From positions 682,001-746,000 of the forward strand of contig JACGZH010000002.1 in assembly GCA_014706385.1 (NCBI GenBank): a stretch of DNA of 64,000 nucleotides. The letters run 5' to 3'. The position numbers and the translations under genes are program-made. This document shows, one piece after another, positions 24,301-37,498 of this stretch (position 1 is the stretch's first letter; every line of letters starts with the position of its first letter). The notes under the pieces are model-generated. The model saw only the letters and a list, made by a program, of their open reading frames with translations, was not told the DNA's origin and did no database searches. The DNA is from Phaffia rhodozyma. Lineage: Eukaryota > Basidiomycota > Tremellomycetes > Cystofilobasidiales > Mrakiaceae.

Positions 24301-27300
24301 AAGTATGAGCGCTGTTGGAATGCCAGGACATATTTAGATAGACAGCGCTTACCTATTGGCTGAAGCCAGGAAAGCCCCATAGGACGAAGATCGATCTCCT
24401 GCCAGGTCTTCAGACTGGTTCTGATGTTGCACCGGGCTGCCCTCATCGCTAAAGTAGGGACCATCGCTATGATCGGAGCTAGCAGGCGAGTAAGTGTTTC
24501 CCTCATCACCGTAGCGGCGAGCATTGAACCCGCCCTCGTTGTCGCGACTAGGGTCCATGGGGTCGGCAATGACCGGAGCATTTCGAATGCTACCCTCCGC
24601 ATAAGCAGTTTGACTTTCGTCCATTGGAGTCTATACAAGGATTATGAGTACTTGAGCATGTGCAACTAGGTGTTGTCTAGTGGACTATCACGGCACGTAC
24701 TCTATTCGACCAATCAACCCGTTCAATCCTCGTGAGATCTCCGTAGCTATCAGCCGAAGTATGCGACGCATGCACAATTAGTCAGATGTTCAAATATGTA
24801 GAACAACAGATCAGAAAAGGGAGAAGATAGCGTACTGTCGATCACCATGAACAACTTGCTGAGGAGGAACGTATTCAGAGTAATCATAAGCGTGACTTCC
24901 AGCACCCTTTCGACTGGCGCGGATGGATCGCTTTTGCAAGATCTCGGTTCGTTGCCGCCACTCTAGAACAGGGAATCTGTTGAAAAGAAAGATGTTAGTT
25001 TTGTACTGTGGCACTCTATATTTGGAGCTGAATTAAACTCCACAAATAAGATACTTACCGTTGGACGGCTGAACGAGCTCGAAGGACCGCACGCTCCTGC
25101 TCAGAAGACTTCAAGGCCAGTTTCTGTTTTGTCAAAATCGAAGAGACAAAAAACACATGCACAAATATCACACATTAGTGTCAGGCTCAAGTATGAGAAG
25201 AGATGGTGGTTTACACTAACGATTGTCTTTTGGAGCTGAGAAATCATGTGCGAAGTACTGCAAATATCGACCGGTTTAAAAACATCTGGTTAGCTGACAG
25301 GTATGAAGCAGAGAGTGAGACCGATTAGTGGAAGTTACCTTGTACTCTCAACAGGGAACCACTATAAGGAAAGACAGTAAATCAAAATTAGCCATTGATC
25401 CCAACGCACTTGATGAAGAAGATCTGCTAACCCAACCAGGCATCAAACCCAAACCTCCCAGTCGGGCACCAACTCCGAGAGCTCCTTTACGACCAAACTC
25501 GACCTATATTGATCACCAATTGAAGGCCGTCAGCAAAGAACAACGGACGGATGTGTTCAAAGAAACTAAGCCAAGAGTACAAGTACTAACAGCAACAAGT
25601 CCGAAGGGCTCATCTCTAGATGGAATCAAAGCAAAGTCGGCTCCACTAAACAGGTACGCTGGTAAAGAGGTAAATTCACTAAGAATGATAAAGAGAAAAA
25701 CGTCAACGATAAAAACACACATGAACGAAAGTGAATTCAGAACAATACATACGGCTTGGAGAACACTTGTTTTGGATACATTTCCATAAGTCGAGCCAGC
25801 TTCTCGGCTGCAAATCGACCATACAAGTCAATCACAGGACCAACCGCTATCAGCTGAATATCCTTTCGTTTCTCGAGAAGAGCCGGGAAGACATCTGCGA
25901 TGATATCGACTCCTTTTTGCTTGGACTGATTTATACAATAGGAGAAGAAAGGTTAGTGAATAACGGGTGGAGATGCCTTGTCCATAACGAAAGACGGCTT
26001 ACCCATCGACCGACGAAAACAAAGAGCTGGGCGTTAGGATTGGTCTCTATACCAGCCCATTCCTGAGCTTGTCTTTTGAGACTAGGCCGCCTATAAATGA
26101 TAAGAGTACATGAGTATAATACCGATATAGCTGCTATTTCTTGACGTCGAATACGCACTTGGCCTCAGCTGCTTGATCTACGCCAATGTTCTTGACGTCA
26201 ATAACCTGTTCGCTCAAGGCCTCTACATCATCCGGATCTGTACACGTTCGTATGGATACAGTAGTAGAAAGACAAGTTTTAAGTGCGAAAAAGTCAGTAA
26301 ACAATATCAAAAAGGCTCTCTGTATCTTTTGATCTTTTTGGGAAACAAGTTTTACCAGGATTTGGTAAAGAGTCGATATGTTTCAAGATCCAAAGAGCGG
26401 GATATCGAGCCCAAGATCGCTTTCCATATTTGTCTGATACTCCTGCAACACCAATAGAGTTTTGATGGTGTGCGATAAAGGAGGCACCGGCATGGAGCAG
26501 GTTGAAAGTATTTCCGTATTGAATATACTATCATGTTTAAAAAATCAATGCGTAAATAAAGTTAGGATGACCGAATCATTTTCTTCAGTTGAAACCATAC
26601 AGGGTGCAAATCGATTGCTAAACCCTCACCTTTGTTGTCACTTCTTTGGGCAGATTGAATGCAGCGCAAACCTCATTCATCTCATCCTTGCTCCGTAGCG
26701 GCCAAAGACCTTGAAATTCGGCATTGTGCAATGAAAGACAGACAGGGAACACCTTGGGGAGGAGATATAACGGAGCTAAGGTACCGTGGTAATCGTTGAT
26801 GTGCTATCATCGTCGCAAAAGGCATACACATGAGTTCTTTTGAGTCTGTGATCAACCTGCTCACAGAATTTACTTACGTAGATATCGATCACAGGATTTC
26901 GTCGGATAGTCTCTGCGATTGCTTGATTCCAAGTCGAGTAAAATACGGCAGATGACAAATCGTCCATTCGAGCCGGGTAGGGATCTGATTTTGTCTGAGC
27001 TCGGAAGACTGGACTGTCCAGGATGTAGTACGTGATATTCTTGTACTATTTGATATTCGAGCACAAAAAACAATTCAGTTAGAATGGTCTTGACACGCGG
27101 AAATTGAGTGAAATGACCTACCACATGAATCTCGCACTCGATGAGATACGGCTCTCCAAAAATGATGACTTCAATCGGCTCAGTAGGTTCACCAGGAGGA
27201 TACTCAACATCCCCAACCTTAGGAATCAGCCAAACCTATTGAGAAGAACAGATAGAAATGTGAGCTGGGAACATGACAGTGGTGAAACACGAATTTCAGT

Positions 27301-30300
27301 CGTGCTCACCAGATCGCAATCCTCCATGGCAGTTCCCATAAGTTCTGAAAAAGAGAGGAGTAAAGGATATACCCTCAGGTTAATCGATATGTTTCGTAGA
27401 AGAAAAAAAAGAAGAGAACATTTGGCTCACTTGACATGACTCCTAGTCCACCAATTTTGACTCTGAGGTTGATGGGGAATACACTGTATAAGTCACACAA
27501 TTGCTTGAGTTCAATCTGGAGAAACTTACTTGATCTTCCAATCCAGGATTTCATACTCCAAAGTAGCCTGAAATGATTTAAGGTAAGATGGGAGGGGGAA
27601 AGGCGTTAGTCAAAGAAAAGGAAATTGGTCAAACTTCAAGTTCTGACTTACAATGATCATCTTGCGCTTCTTGTTGGGATCCTCTGGCCAGCCCTACCAT
27701 TATTAAGATTACAAGAGTTAGATGAGACACATAATATTGGATGTATGAGAACAAATATCGTTTACTTACGATGATTTTTTGTCCAGGAGCCAGGCGGCCA
27801 GCCTTCTCGTTGTTGTCATCCTGTATTTTGCTGACTGCGACTCCATACTTGTTGATCTTGATGGCGTAGAACCTCTTGCCTGCAGATAGTGATAAATGGA
27901 TGACAACACAGCCCAAAACATGTTGAAGTGAGAACAAAGTATGTACTGGCTGCTGCGAAATCAAGACTTACGGAACGAGACAGCTGTAATCACTGCCGTC
28001 AAAGGAGGGATTGTGCAGACCAGTATCCAGATGATCAGGCTCACCCAAGCATGACCTCGTGGTTCCAACGTCCATTTTCCAGTCTGATCGTTAACTTGAA
28101 TGGTCCAACCAAGTTTGTTTCTTGGAGGTGCAGTTAAATTGAGGTAGTTGGGGGCTAGTAATGGATCGATGGTCAGAACACTAACTCTAGATATGCGATG
28201 TCTAGATCGTCAGGTGATGAACACGTACTTAGCGAATTAGGGGGCAGTCGATCAAGCACACCATCTCCGTCGGCGTCTCCATAGAAGTAGTCGTCGAATC
28301 CGAAGTGGTTGATTTGCATAAGGGTCGGGAATATGGTCAAAAGCTACCTCAGAAAAAGATCAGCGCAGCATTGTCAGATATCAATCTTTGGGTCGCATGT
28401 TAAAAAGTAGAATGCTGTAATTACAGGCATCTCCCAGTTTCCGCTATCATCCACCTGTTTGAAAGATGCCTGAAGTCCTTGATCGTATCCAAACTGATTG
28501 TAGGTTCCTCGAGCTAGAACTCGAGGCACCCTCCGTTGTCCCCCTGTGTAGTCAGCATCAGCATGAACTATAGGAGCGGCCGAGCCACTGATGTTGGAGT
28601 AATATTGTACCATGATGTGCTGATTGAGACAACAGTTTCAGATGTAGATATTGAGCAGAAAGTCAGCGCTGCTGCTGCAAGTAAATGGCCACAGATCAGA
28701 GCCAGTGGTGGCAGCGTACCTGTCCAGACCAAAACTTGCCATCAAACACACTATCGTTCAGAGACGTGGTGTTCTCGTAGGCAAACCAATCAGACCAGTC
28801 AATTCCATAGGTTCCAGAGTAACGGAACAGACTATTGGAAGCAGGTGCAGATAGAGATCATGATCTCATCAGTTCTATGATTTGATCCTACAAGGGAGAA
28901 AAAGAGATTGAAGAGGTTAAGACCGTACTCTGCACCAGCGGCCTTGTGGTTCAAGGTCCATGAACCAGCTGAACCGGACAGGAGATCACTGCTGTAGTCG
29001 GCCTCGTCGATGAAGACAAGCGGATTGTCAAGTTTTCCCTTCCGAACGATAAATCGGTGATTGGTCTGATTGGGCACAATTCAAGGTCAACGATTGTTTT
29101 GGGATAAGAAAAACAACTCAAGGGACGAAGATGCAGAGGGTCAATACTGATACGTACGGTCAAGTTTACGGCCGCCGGATAAGTAGCCACGTTATTGAAA
29201 CTAATCTCATAAATACCATCCTCAGCGTCAGCCACAGTAGCGTTCCACCGCCAGCCCGAAGGAGGGACGACCTGGAGATCTACAGGCGGACTCTGGCCTT
29301 TCAGAGATCCACAGACGGGAGTACCGCTTATCTTAGGTTTGGCGGTGGACCCTGGGGCGCCATGGAAGGTGATGTTGAGACTCTGGGTCAATGAATCACT
29401 GTAGGAAAGGAAAGATATGTAGCCGTATCTTGAATATCTCAGTCAATTTGAGCGAAAGAGAATTAACAAGAGGCACCGATGACTGACCAGTTCATCTCCT
29501 GGTCAAACTCGAATCTGTATGTTGGATTGACTCAACATCAGCTCTAATAAAGTGGAAAGGCAAAAGATCTTATTAGAGAGGTTACTCACGAGATTCCAAA
29601 TGAAGTCTCATTGGAAGAACCATCGACCGTTAAAAGTCGAGCATCATGTCCGGGCGAAAACTTTGTCAGAGAGGGTGCAGGGGGATACCAGACATCTTCT
29701 GGAACAAGGACCATGAAACCAAACGGAGCCAGGGTGACATTACGCAGACTGTGGTTGTGGTAGAAACCACAAATCAAGATTGGCATCAGCTCTGAAATAA
29801 CGCGTCCATACAGCAAAGTATACGTACCATCCCCGAAAGGAACCGTCATACGAGGCCGTTGAGTTCTCAAGAACGTATCTGGGATTAGAGATGAGAGTCT
29901 TGAAGAGTCAATAATCAAAAGCAGGTGACAAAGACGAGATCTGACGACAGACACTCTCGAGACAGCCTCACTTTTGATATGGGTAGAGCAAGTTCTGCAC
30001 GGTAACGCCAGCAATATAAGGAGATTGTATCCAAGATTCATCATCTGAGCCACCACAGGGGTTATTATAACTCATGGTGACGTTCTCATTGTGCCACACA
30101 AACCAAACGTAGTCCGTCAAACCATGAAGGAACTTTTCCTCATTCGCCTGAACCGCCAATGCACTTCGAGATTGTGATCGAATTCCAACTGAAGAAAAAG
30201 GTGAGAAAAGAAAGGCTGTATCAGCAGTAGTCAAATTTCTATAACAAAGGAGTCTATACCTACTATCGGTGACCGTTCCGCTACTTCCTGGGAACTGAAC

Positions 30301-33300
30301 CTCATATGTTTGGTTCGAGTGCGAGAGGACCTGGAATCCGTCCATTAAAACTGAGTAAACCTTTCGAAGCTGGAAGATCCGCTGGAAATATCGGAAGTAA
30401 GGGGCGGAAGGGTCGTAATGGTCCAGGGAGTTGTTGGGATCGTCACATCTGGTAAATCGAACAAGACCAAAGGTTGGCCAAATAGATAGAATCAGGAACA
30501 AGTCACGAGGACAGCTTGAGAAGGAAGGATGTCGCTACCAACCCGAATAAGGACTTTCCGTATTGGAAGTTGTGATATTGCGTAGATCCAAGCCTAAACA
30601 AGATGAACACGATTCAACCAATGAGCCTGATGGTGCCTAAAAAGTTCCCGTGGAAAAAGACTGACTTGTAACATCCGTGCCTTTGCCAAGCGGTCGTAGC
30701 TGTCATCGCCTGACGCCCAAAGATATAATTTGCTGCACTGTTGTCCAACAAGTAAAGACTTTGCTCTTCACCATAGTACACCTATAGACACGCAGAAAGA
30801 CAATTAGATTGGTTATAGGATTTTTCAATGATAGTTGATAGACAGAAAGTCAAAAGACTTGCCAAGGGGACTCCTGGGATGAGAAGCATTCCGAGGTGAT
30901 GTCCAAATGCCATCTTGTGGGTTCTACCAGCGCGTTTTGTAGAACGACAGCTTTTTCAGTAAGTCAACCAATGAAGGTGAAAGTGATAGCGAGCATCTCT
31001 GTACATACCCATTGACCTGATATGCGATGTTTACGGTGTGAAAGGTAGTCAGTAAATGGGTTAGTACTATCTAGAATGTTGTATATTTAGAAAAATAAGA
31101 AAGGAACAGACCATCGCAGGCCACCGGAAGATATCATGGTTCGTCATAGCCATCTGCAGAGTAGCGTGGGCGTGAGTGTTCCATACCGTATTCGAATTAC
31201 CATGAAAGAATGAAGCTGTTGATCGATCAGCTACTCACCCAATGTCTGGGATCAAATTCGCCTGTCTGAGAATTGACCAAATCATTATTCATAACTGTTT
31301 CTCTCCAAGCGGTGACAGGGTCGACTCCGATATCAAATGCTGCTTCGCTATTGATTTAGGATATGACAAATCGTGATTATTTTTTAGGTTAAAAGTTGTC
31401 CCAAACCTCTCGTCACTTTATATGAGGATTGTTCGCTTACAGATTTCCGTCTAATTGCACCAGTCGAGTGATTGCTCGGTAGTATGAATAGTGGAACGCA
31501 CTACCGTCCCAGCCACCATGCCCACTCTCCCGAAGGTACACCATCGAAGAATTTGTCGCCGCTTCTATTGCTTCGTCAAAGGTTCGGCTATTTGCAGGAT
31601 CTTGTGCCTGTCTACCTCTTCCGCTGAATTGAAAAACGTTTGAGAAGAGAAAGAATAGTTAGTGGAGAAACGTCGATCGTCATGAAGATTCCTTGTCTAC
31701 ATGGACTCACTAGTATCTATATAATTCGAAATGCAGAATAGAAGGAACATTGAACCTCAACATCAAGAACAGACGCCGGATGTACGAAGAAGGATTGACG
31801 TACAGTGAACCAACGGTGTCTCCTCCAGTAACCTCTCCGTTGATGAAGAAATTCTTCTTTCCAAATTTTGTGGCACATTCTCTCGTTGCCGTGGCCCAAT
31901 TAGCTGAGGCCGACACGGTGATCTGGGTTGCTTTATCGATTCGGATCCCATCGACGTCAAACGCCTCGATAAACATGCAAGCAAGATGTTCCAAGGTTGC
32001 TCGGACATCATCGTTCCATTCTCGAAGACGGTCTTGAACGCCTGCGAATTTTCCCAGCTGACGTTGCCAGTCGAGACTGAAAGTCGAGTTTAGATGATAT
32101 CATATGGATGAGAAATAGGAGTATTGATACAATATCAGTCAGCATCGGTCACATCAACAGAAGAATCGAAAGAAGAGAGGAGACACGTACTGAACACCAA
32201 ATGCTTCCATATCTCCGTATTGATCGAAAACAGATGCCTTACAAGATGTTGTACTTATGGACGTGTTCTGATAACCGGATTCATTATAGAATGCAGGAAA
32301 AGAGCAAGTGTAGTTCATGGAATTGTTAAATTTGAAATCTGGATATTCGGTCAGGTTCCAAGGACCATAAGGAGCTCGGTTCCACTGGACGTCATCTGTG
32401 ATTTGACATGGAAGAAGAACATCTTAGTCTGGTTATAGATCATCATAACAAACACTGCCACAGAACGTACATTCATCCACATTGAAAGGCGCAGAATCAT
32501 TGAGGTGGCTACGTTCAAGAAAAAGTGGTCGGACGTCAGAACCTTCGGAAAACCTGATAAAAGGAACTACATGCGCTTACTCTGTCGGGGCGCTATTTCA
32601 TCGACGAGCGTTCAAAAGAGGAGAGTTGATGTCAGTTTCCATGTCAGGTCACTCTTCTAAGAAGGGAATGTGGACAAACATCAGATTTCCCATGGTTCCA
32701 ATCGTAAAATCCACGATGAAGTACATTCCTCTAGAGTGAATCTTGTTGATCGCATTGGCCCAGTCCTGGACAGTTCCCCAGTGAGGGTCGATAAGTGTAA
32801 AATCAAGGGCGGAGTAGCCTGGTTAATGAAAGAAAGAAGCGTAGGGGCTGATCAATCATCACTGCAATTCATATAAATATCAGAGAACAGAGGAGAAAGA
32901 GCAACCGACCATCGGCCTGCCAGGGCATGTTTCTGCGATGATAAACAGTCGGGTCAGAACGCGGCAGATATTTGTTGATAAAGCTTCAATTTGAGGGCAA
33001 AAGAGCGACATACAAGAAAGGTGTCCCCGCAACATATATGACCTCAATTCCGAGTGCTTGGAGATAATCTAGAGATCGGTCATTGACTAGACCCATTATA
33101 TCTCCTCCATGACGGAGTTGTGTTCTGTCGAACAGGCAGATCTCATCAGTCTTATGTATCTTATAAGCAGATGATCATACGTGATGTACATACTCTTGAG
33201 GTGCCCACTCAAACTGTGTTTTGAAGTGATCTAAGATTGTGGGACGCGCGCGAGAGGTAAGTCGGACAAGCCCGCGTATAGAAACCAACTACCCTGTCTG

Positions 33301-33978
33301 GACGACATACCGTTGTTGGACGGCTCTCCGTCAAAGTGTTTGTCCAGCATGATGGTGTACACCGGGTGCTCTCTCCAGTTGGTGGGAGATGGGTGGTAGG
33401 AACTATTGGCGCCAAACCTTTTAGTGGTGTATTCCAGGATTGTAGCACTAGAATCTGCGAAGACAATCCAAAGGCGCGTGTTAGTCGGTCGTATGCGAAA
33501 ACAGATGTTGTTACATAGTGTAAGCGATTGTATATGATAGACGGGGTAGCAGTAAGAGTGATGCCGTATGAGCGCCCAGAGTTCTTCCTTCTTCTTGTTT
33601 TCTTCTCTTTAATTTTCTTGGTGTTTTGATGGATCGTCGAAGGAATCTTGGCTAATTCCAAAGGTATCCTTGGAAGAAAGCTGTGCAACCATAGGCTGAA
33701 CCTCTACTTTCGCCCGTCCTTGCAAAGCAGTTCGTGGACGAGCATAGGGTACAAACGAGAGAATGACAAGGGGCAAAAAAACTGAACAAGAGAAGGGACC
33801 TGTGGAAAGAATCGGGCGTGCCTGATGGATAGCAAGACAGAATGAACGGTAGTGACTAACTGGTATTGGTGTTGAAGTTATAGTCAGCCCAGGTCTCATT
33901 ATAAGGAGCTGCCTGAACAAACGAAGAGAGAACCAAGCCAGCTAGAGATGCTAGCAGGGTCTTTTTGGAAAGAACCAT
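21320..33978 (-). CDS. AGS1: Cell wall alpha-1,3-glucan synthase
   Basis: Large plasma-membrane enzyme making alpha-1,3-glucan of the wall. ATG at 33978 gives a signal peptide ([19 protein letters not shown]). The extracellular GH13 amylase-like domain (about 33.5-29.5 kb) has [52 protein letters not shown], the nucleophile segment [12 protein letters not shown] and NGEVTGGD. A single transmembrane segment (28.1-27.98 kb, [19 protein letters not shown]) leads to the cytosolic GT5 glycogen-synthase-like domain, with [11 protein letters not shown] near 27.45 kb, [13 protein letters not shown] near 26.7 kb and FVFVGRWV near 26.0 kb. A Ser-rich linker (24.6-24.0 kb) precedes a multi-span C-terminus (23.7-21.3 kb). 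The last exon reads [12 protein letters not shown], a typical Ags1 end. Dozens of short introns; I did not rebuild every junction but saw no break. Confidence 0.9.
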
Positions 33979-34910
33979 GTCGGTGGCCAAGTGCCCTGAG
34001 CTGTTCTTTCTCTTTTTAGAGAAGATGGGAGTGGAGGAGGACGGTAGGGTTGAATCCGTACGTTGTGATGTTTAAAGCAAGGCTGTTGCGAGAAGGCTGA
34101 TTCGATGATCGCTTGCCAAGTGCAATGAGACAGAAGATTGTGCTTCTTCGTTCGCTTGAGGATCGAAACGAACAAACAAGATGTTTCTACAACCCAGAAT
34201 GAACCAGGACAGAGCTAGATGAAGTTGAACGAGAGTGGACGTGGAACAGAAACTTATACGGGTGGAAAGAAAAAGAAAGATCGACCGGTAAAAAGCAAAA
34301 AGGGGGGATATCAAGAATAAAAATAAATTGAGAAAAATACCGTCAGCTCCTTTGGTTCTGTTGCGCGGTCAGCCGGCCGGTCGGTCAGTCAATCAGTTAG
34401 TCAGTCACACACAGCAATGATGAGTTCTGTTCCATATGCTTGAATATACCCATCGGCTCAGGAGCATGATGGTTTGATCACTTTGTTCATTATGTGTATG
34501 GGTCTGAGAGTGTGTGCACGAATCAGGCCGTAAACAAAGATTGAACGGAATCGCTTCCTCATGCTTTCCCACACTCAAACACACACATGCATACACTCTC
34601 TCTTCTTGACTTGATGAACGATCAGCTAGCTCGACTCCCATGTCCTACATCAGCTTGCTCTTCTCCTCCTTCAAGTGAACATGTATTCTTCACGACAACA
34701 ATCGGAAAGAATCATCTCATGTGGACGGAATTCCTCAACGCGCTTTTACATCCTACTGAGGTAAACATTCAAAGCCAAGACTATTGTGGGGCTGACGATA
34801 TAGCAGTGCGTCACGTGTTTAACCCTAACAGTATTCTCTCCGCACCACTCAACTCTCCGGTCAATCTTTACCAGGTGTTTCGTCTATACAGCAGCAGTAA
34901 CAACATCACT
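33979..34910. other. Divergent intergenic AGS1 / HCNGP-like
   Basis: 932 bp with both promoters. Holds a degenerate (AGTC)n stretch at about 34380-34404, two short AC-rich tracts around 34495-34590, and a CACGTG near 34812-34817. The open frame at 34587-34922 overlaps the true HCNGP start in another frame and looks noncoding. Confidence 0.5.
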
Positions 34911-36537
34911 ATGCAAGGTTAGCGAAGATATCTTGGTCCAATGTGTGAGCAGTGAGGTTGATGATCCTCGGGTTTTTCTAATGCACAACACAGGTCTTCT
35001 TTCTTATTCAGACGAGGAGGATGAGACAATTCATCCTTCGAGCGCCATAGCCGTAAGTTCTCATCCCAGTTCATGACGTCTCCCTCACGAATTCGACCTC
35101 GAAAATACGATCATGACGATTCAGAGGAAAAGTGGACGAAGACCTGCCAGAAAGAAAAGAACATTAGTCAAAGTTTCACTCCCTTCCCTTCCCTACCTTT
35201 TTTTCTTTCTTCGTTTCTGCTGTTCTATTCGAGGGGCCAAATCATTTTGGTAGAATGGATCTAAAGTTCGCTTAAAACCTCCAACAGGTGATTTCTGATC
35301 TTTCTCTGTGTTCATCAGTTAGGTGAACACTTGCTAACGACGCGTCGTTTTTCTCTGTCTTTTGTGCCATCACCCAAAAACAATATCAATAAGATGCCAC
35401 GTCCTTGCTACCACCACCACCATCAGCAACAGTGTCATCACCAGCCATACCTTTACCATCAAAACTGAAATCGCATCTTCCTCCTAACATAATCCGGCGA
35501 ATTCCATCATCCCAGCCTACATCTTCCTCGTCAAACACACCTAACGAAGCACAACCTTGCTCACCTTTGCGGAAAGACTCGCGTACTTCCGATCAGACTC
35601 ATCCAGAGTCTCCCGATCCGGTTCATCTTGGTCACATCGGACCAGGCGAGGGCGAAGAGTTTGAAACGGAGGAAGAGACCCTTAGACGACTTGTCCGACC
35701 GGCACCACTGAAAAATGGGGATGGATGGGACGAGGCATACGGGCTCGCAGGAGGGAATGCGAGCTCAGCAGAGAAGATTGATCCTATTCTACAGGTTTGT
35801 CTTTAACCCGTTCTTATTATCTTTTCCTTACCATGTTGCCAGTAATCATATTGGAGTCGAGAAGAGGAAGAAAAAACTGACGCGTCTCGTTTGGATGCGT
35901 TTTTGCCTCATCACAGGCTAAGGTAACCCAGTTTTTAAACCTCAAAGCACAGGGAACCCACTTCAACGATTCACTCATGAAGTCTAGAGCGTTCCGTAAT
36001 CCGACGATCTACAAAAAGCTTGTCGAGTTTGTCGACGTGGATGAACGCAGAGGGTTTCGAAAGAGCATATGGGACTGGGATCAAGGTGAGAGTAAGGAGT
36101 GGAGCGCAGAAAAAATTGGTTTGTCTCTTTACATTCTCTTTTTCTCTTTCCTTTTGCGGAGGAAGTCTCACGATGATGAGATGATCGGCCGACATCTTAA
36201 ATTTCTTTCTCAACACATAATGTCTTTCTTTCCTTTAGCGGATTTGCAAAAGGCCTACTCTCAACGACCATCCCAGCCTCGAACGAATATCCCCTTCACC
36301 TCCTCCACATCATCCTCTTCCGCTCCCTCAACATCCTCTTCTTCTCGTCCATACCCAATATCAAACATATCAAAAAATCCACCCGCTCGAGGGATCGTCG
36401 AGAGCGGAGGGAAACCGTATGCTTTCGTCGGAATGGACAGTCTAGGTGGCGGAATCAGAGAACCAAAGCGAGAGAGGGACAGGTTGAGGGATAGAGAAAA
36501 AGACAGGAGAGACGACAAGCGATCTCGATGGGGTTGA
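34911..36537 (+). CDS. HCNGP/SAP30BP-family nuclear protein
   Basis: Homologues of human SAP30BP (HCNGP) act in transcription repression and splicing. The start is a 7-nt exon ATGCAAG (34911-34917), joined to 34994 to give MQGLLSYSDEEDE, the acidic start usual for this family. A Pro/Ser-rich region with HLPPNIIRRIP follows. The core is AKVTQFLNLKAQGTHFNDSL, SRAFRNPTIYKKLVEFVDVDE and a Trp-containing segment, matching the FRNPSIYEKL block of SAP30BP. The C-terminus is Ser-rich, then Arg/Asp/Lys-rich, ending RRDDKRSRWG with the stop at 36537, like the KRKSKWD end of the human protein. The junction between 35053 and about 35394 is unsettled: the canonical GTAAGT donor gives the wrong phase. Confidence 0.78.
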
Positions 36538-37498
36538 GATAGTCTGTCTCCCTTGATTGAATGTACAACACGATATGGGAAGGTTTCGATATCAAGACTG
36601 AAGAAAGACAACAGATAGAGTTACTCGATCACCGTCAAATCACGACGACACACTCCTTGACCTTCCTGAGAAACGATGTAAACCGATTCTGAACCAGCTG
36701 ACTACGGGACGAGATATGTCCGTCAGCACTTCTTCTTGTGTTTGACTTTGTTGAAGATATGTGGATCAATCCTGGTCCTCATTGGATGGATATGCCGGAG
36801 TGAAAAGTCATCCGCCGGACCGGTTGCAACGGAAGAGTTGTTCTGTGCCCTCGTTTGCAAATCAAGTTGGAAAGGAGAGACCCCCGGGCCGTAGAATCAA
36901 CCCGTCTCTTCTCTTTCTGTTTGACTCTTCATTTTGGTTGATAGTCTATTCAGTGAGTAAATTGGCAGGCAGATGATAGCTACTTGGGGGCATGCGCAAA
37001 GTGCTTCAGCAGGATTGCCTTCTAGATGGTCACACTGGTCTCCTGCCATTGGAGAAAGTCTTGGTGAAAAGAGACTAACGGAGAAAACAACGAACCTCGA
37101 GATTCCATTCAATTAGCAAAGTCACCGGGAGCAATCCATCCATGCTTCGAAACCAACGGACGCCAAGCCTTTTATATTAGCTGTTCGAAACATTGAATCT
37201 CTGATGATTCATAGTCAACTGACAACCCTCAAACCCATTGTTTAGCTTAAGTATGGCCACCCGGCTCATTTCTTTCGTTCCGGACAAGTTCCGGGCGGAC
37301 TCCGGACGTTCCGCTCATACATCTTACCATCTGTTTCCCCCAAAACTGATCCCAGATTCAAACAATGGCTCCGTGCTCGGCTTACGACCAAGGCCATCTA
37401 CTTTCGGAGATAGATAAAAAGGACAAGATAACTAACAAGAAATGATCTGACCGTTCGCTAACAACTTCGTCGTACTTACACTCTTTTTTGTGTCAGCC
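36538..37498. other. Intergenic: HCNGP 3' flank and GH28 promoter
   Basis: 961 bp. Left part is 3' UTR-like. Small open frames (36761-36976) have no recognisable product. The GH28 promoter holds a CCG/CGG cluster listed separately and a purine-rich GATAGATAAAAAGG at about 37409-37422, a possible TATA-like element roughly 80 bp before the ATG. Confidence 0.5.
37276..37313. promoter_or_regulatory. Cluster of TTCCGG/TCCGGAC sites upstream of GH28 gene
   Basis: Within 38 bp there are TTCCGGAC, TTCCGGGC, TCCGGACG and a final TTCCG, about 190-220 bp upstream of the GH28 ATG. CGG/CCG pairs are the half-sites of fungal Zn2Cys6 activators. Binding is inferred. Confidence 0.45.

Noticed and set aside
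34587..34922. Open frame over the HCNGP-like start
   Set aside because: The family start MQGLLSYSDEEDE is explained by the ATG at 34911 in a different frame; the longer frame has no likeness to anything.
37490..37498. GTG as upstream start for the GH28 protein
   Set aside because: The ATG at 37499 directly opens a good signal peptide, and eukaryotic GTG starts are rare.
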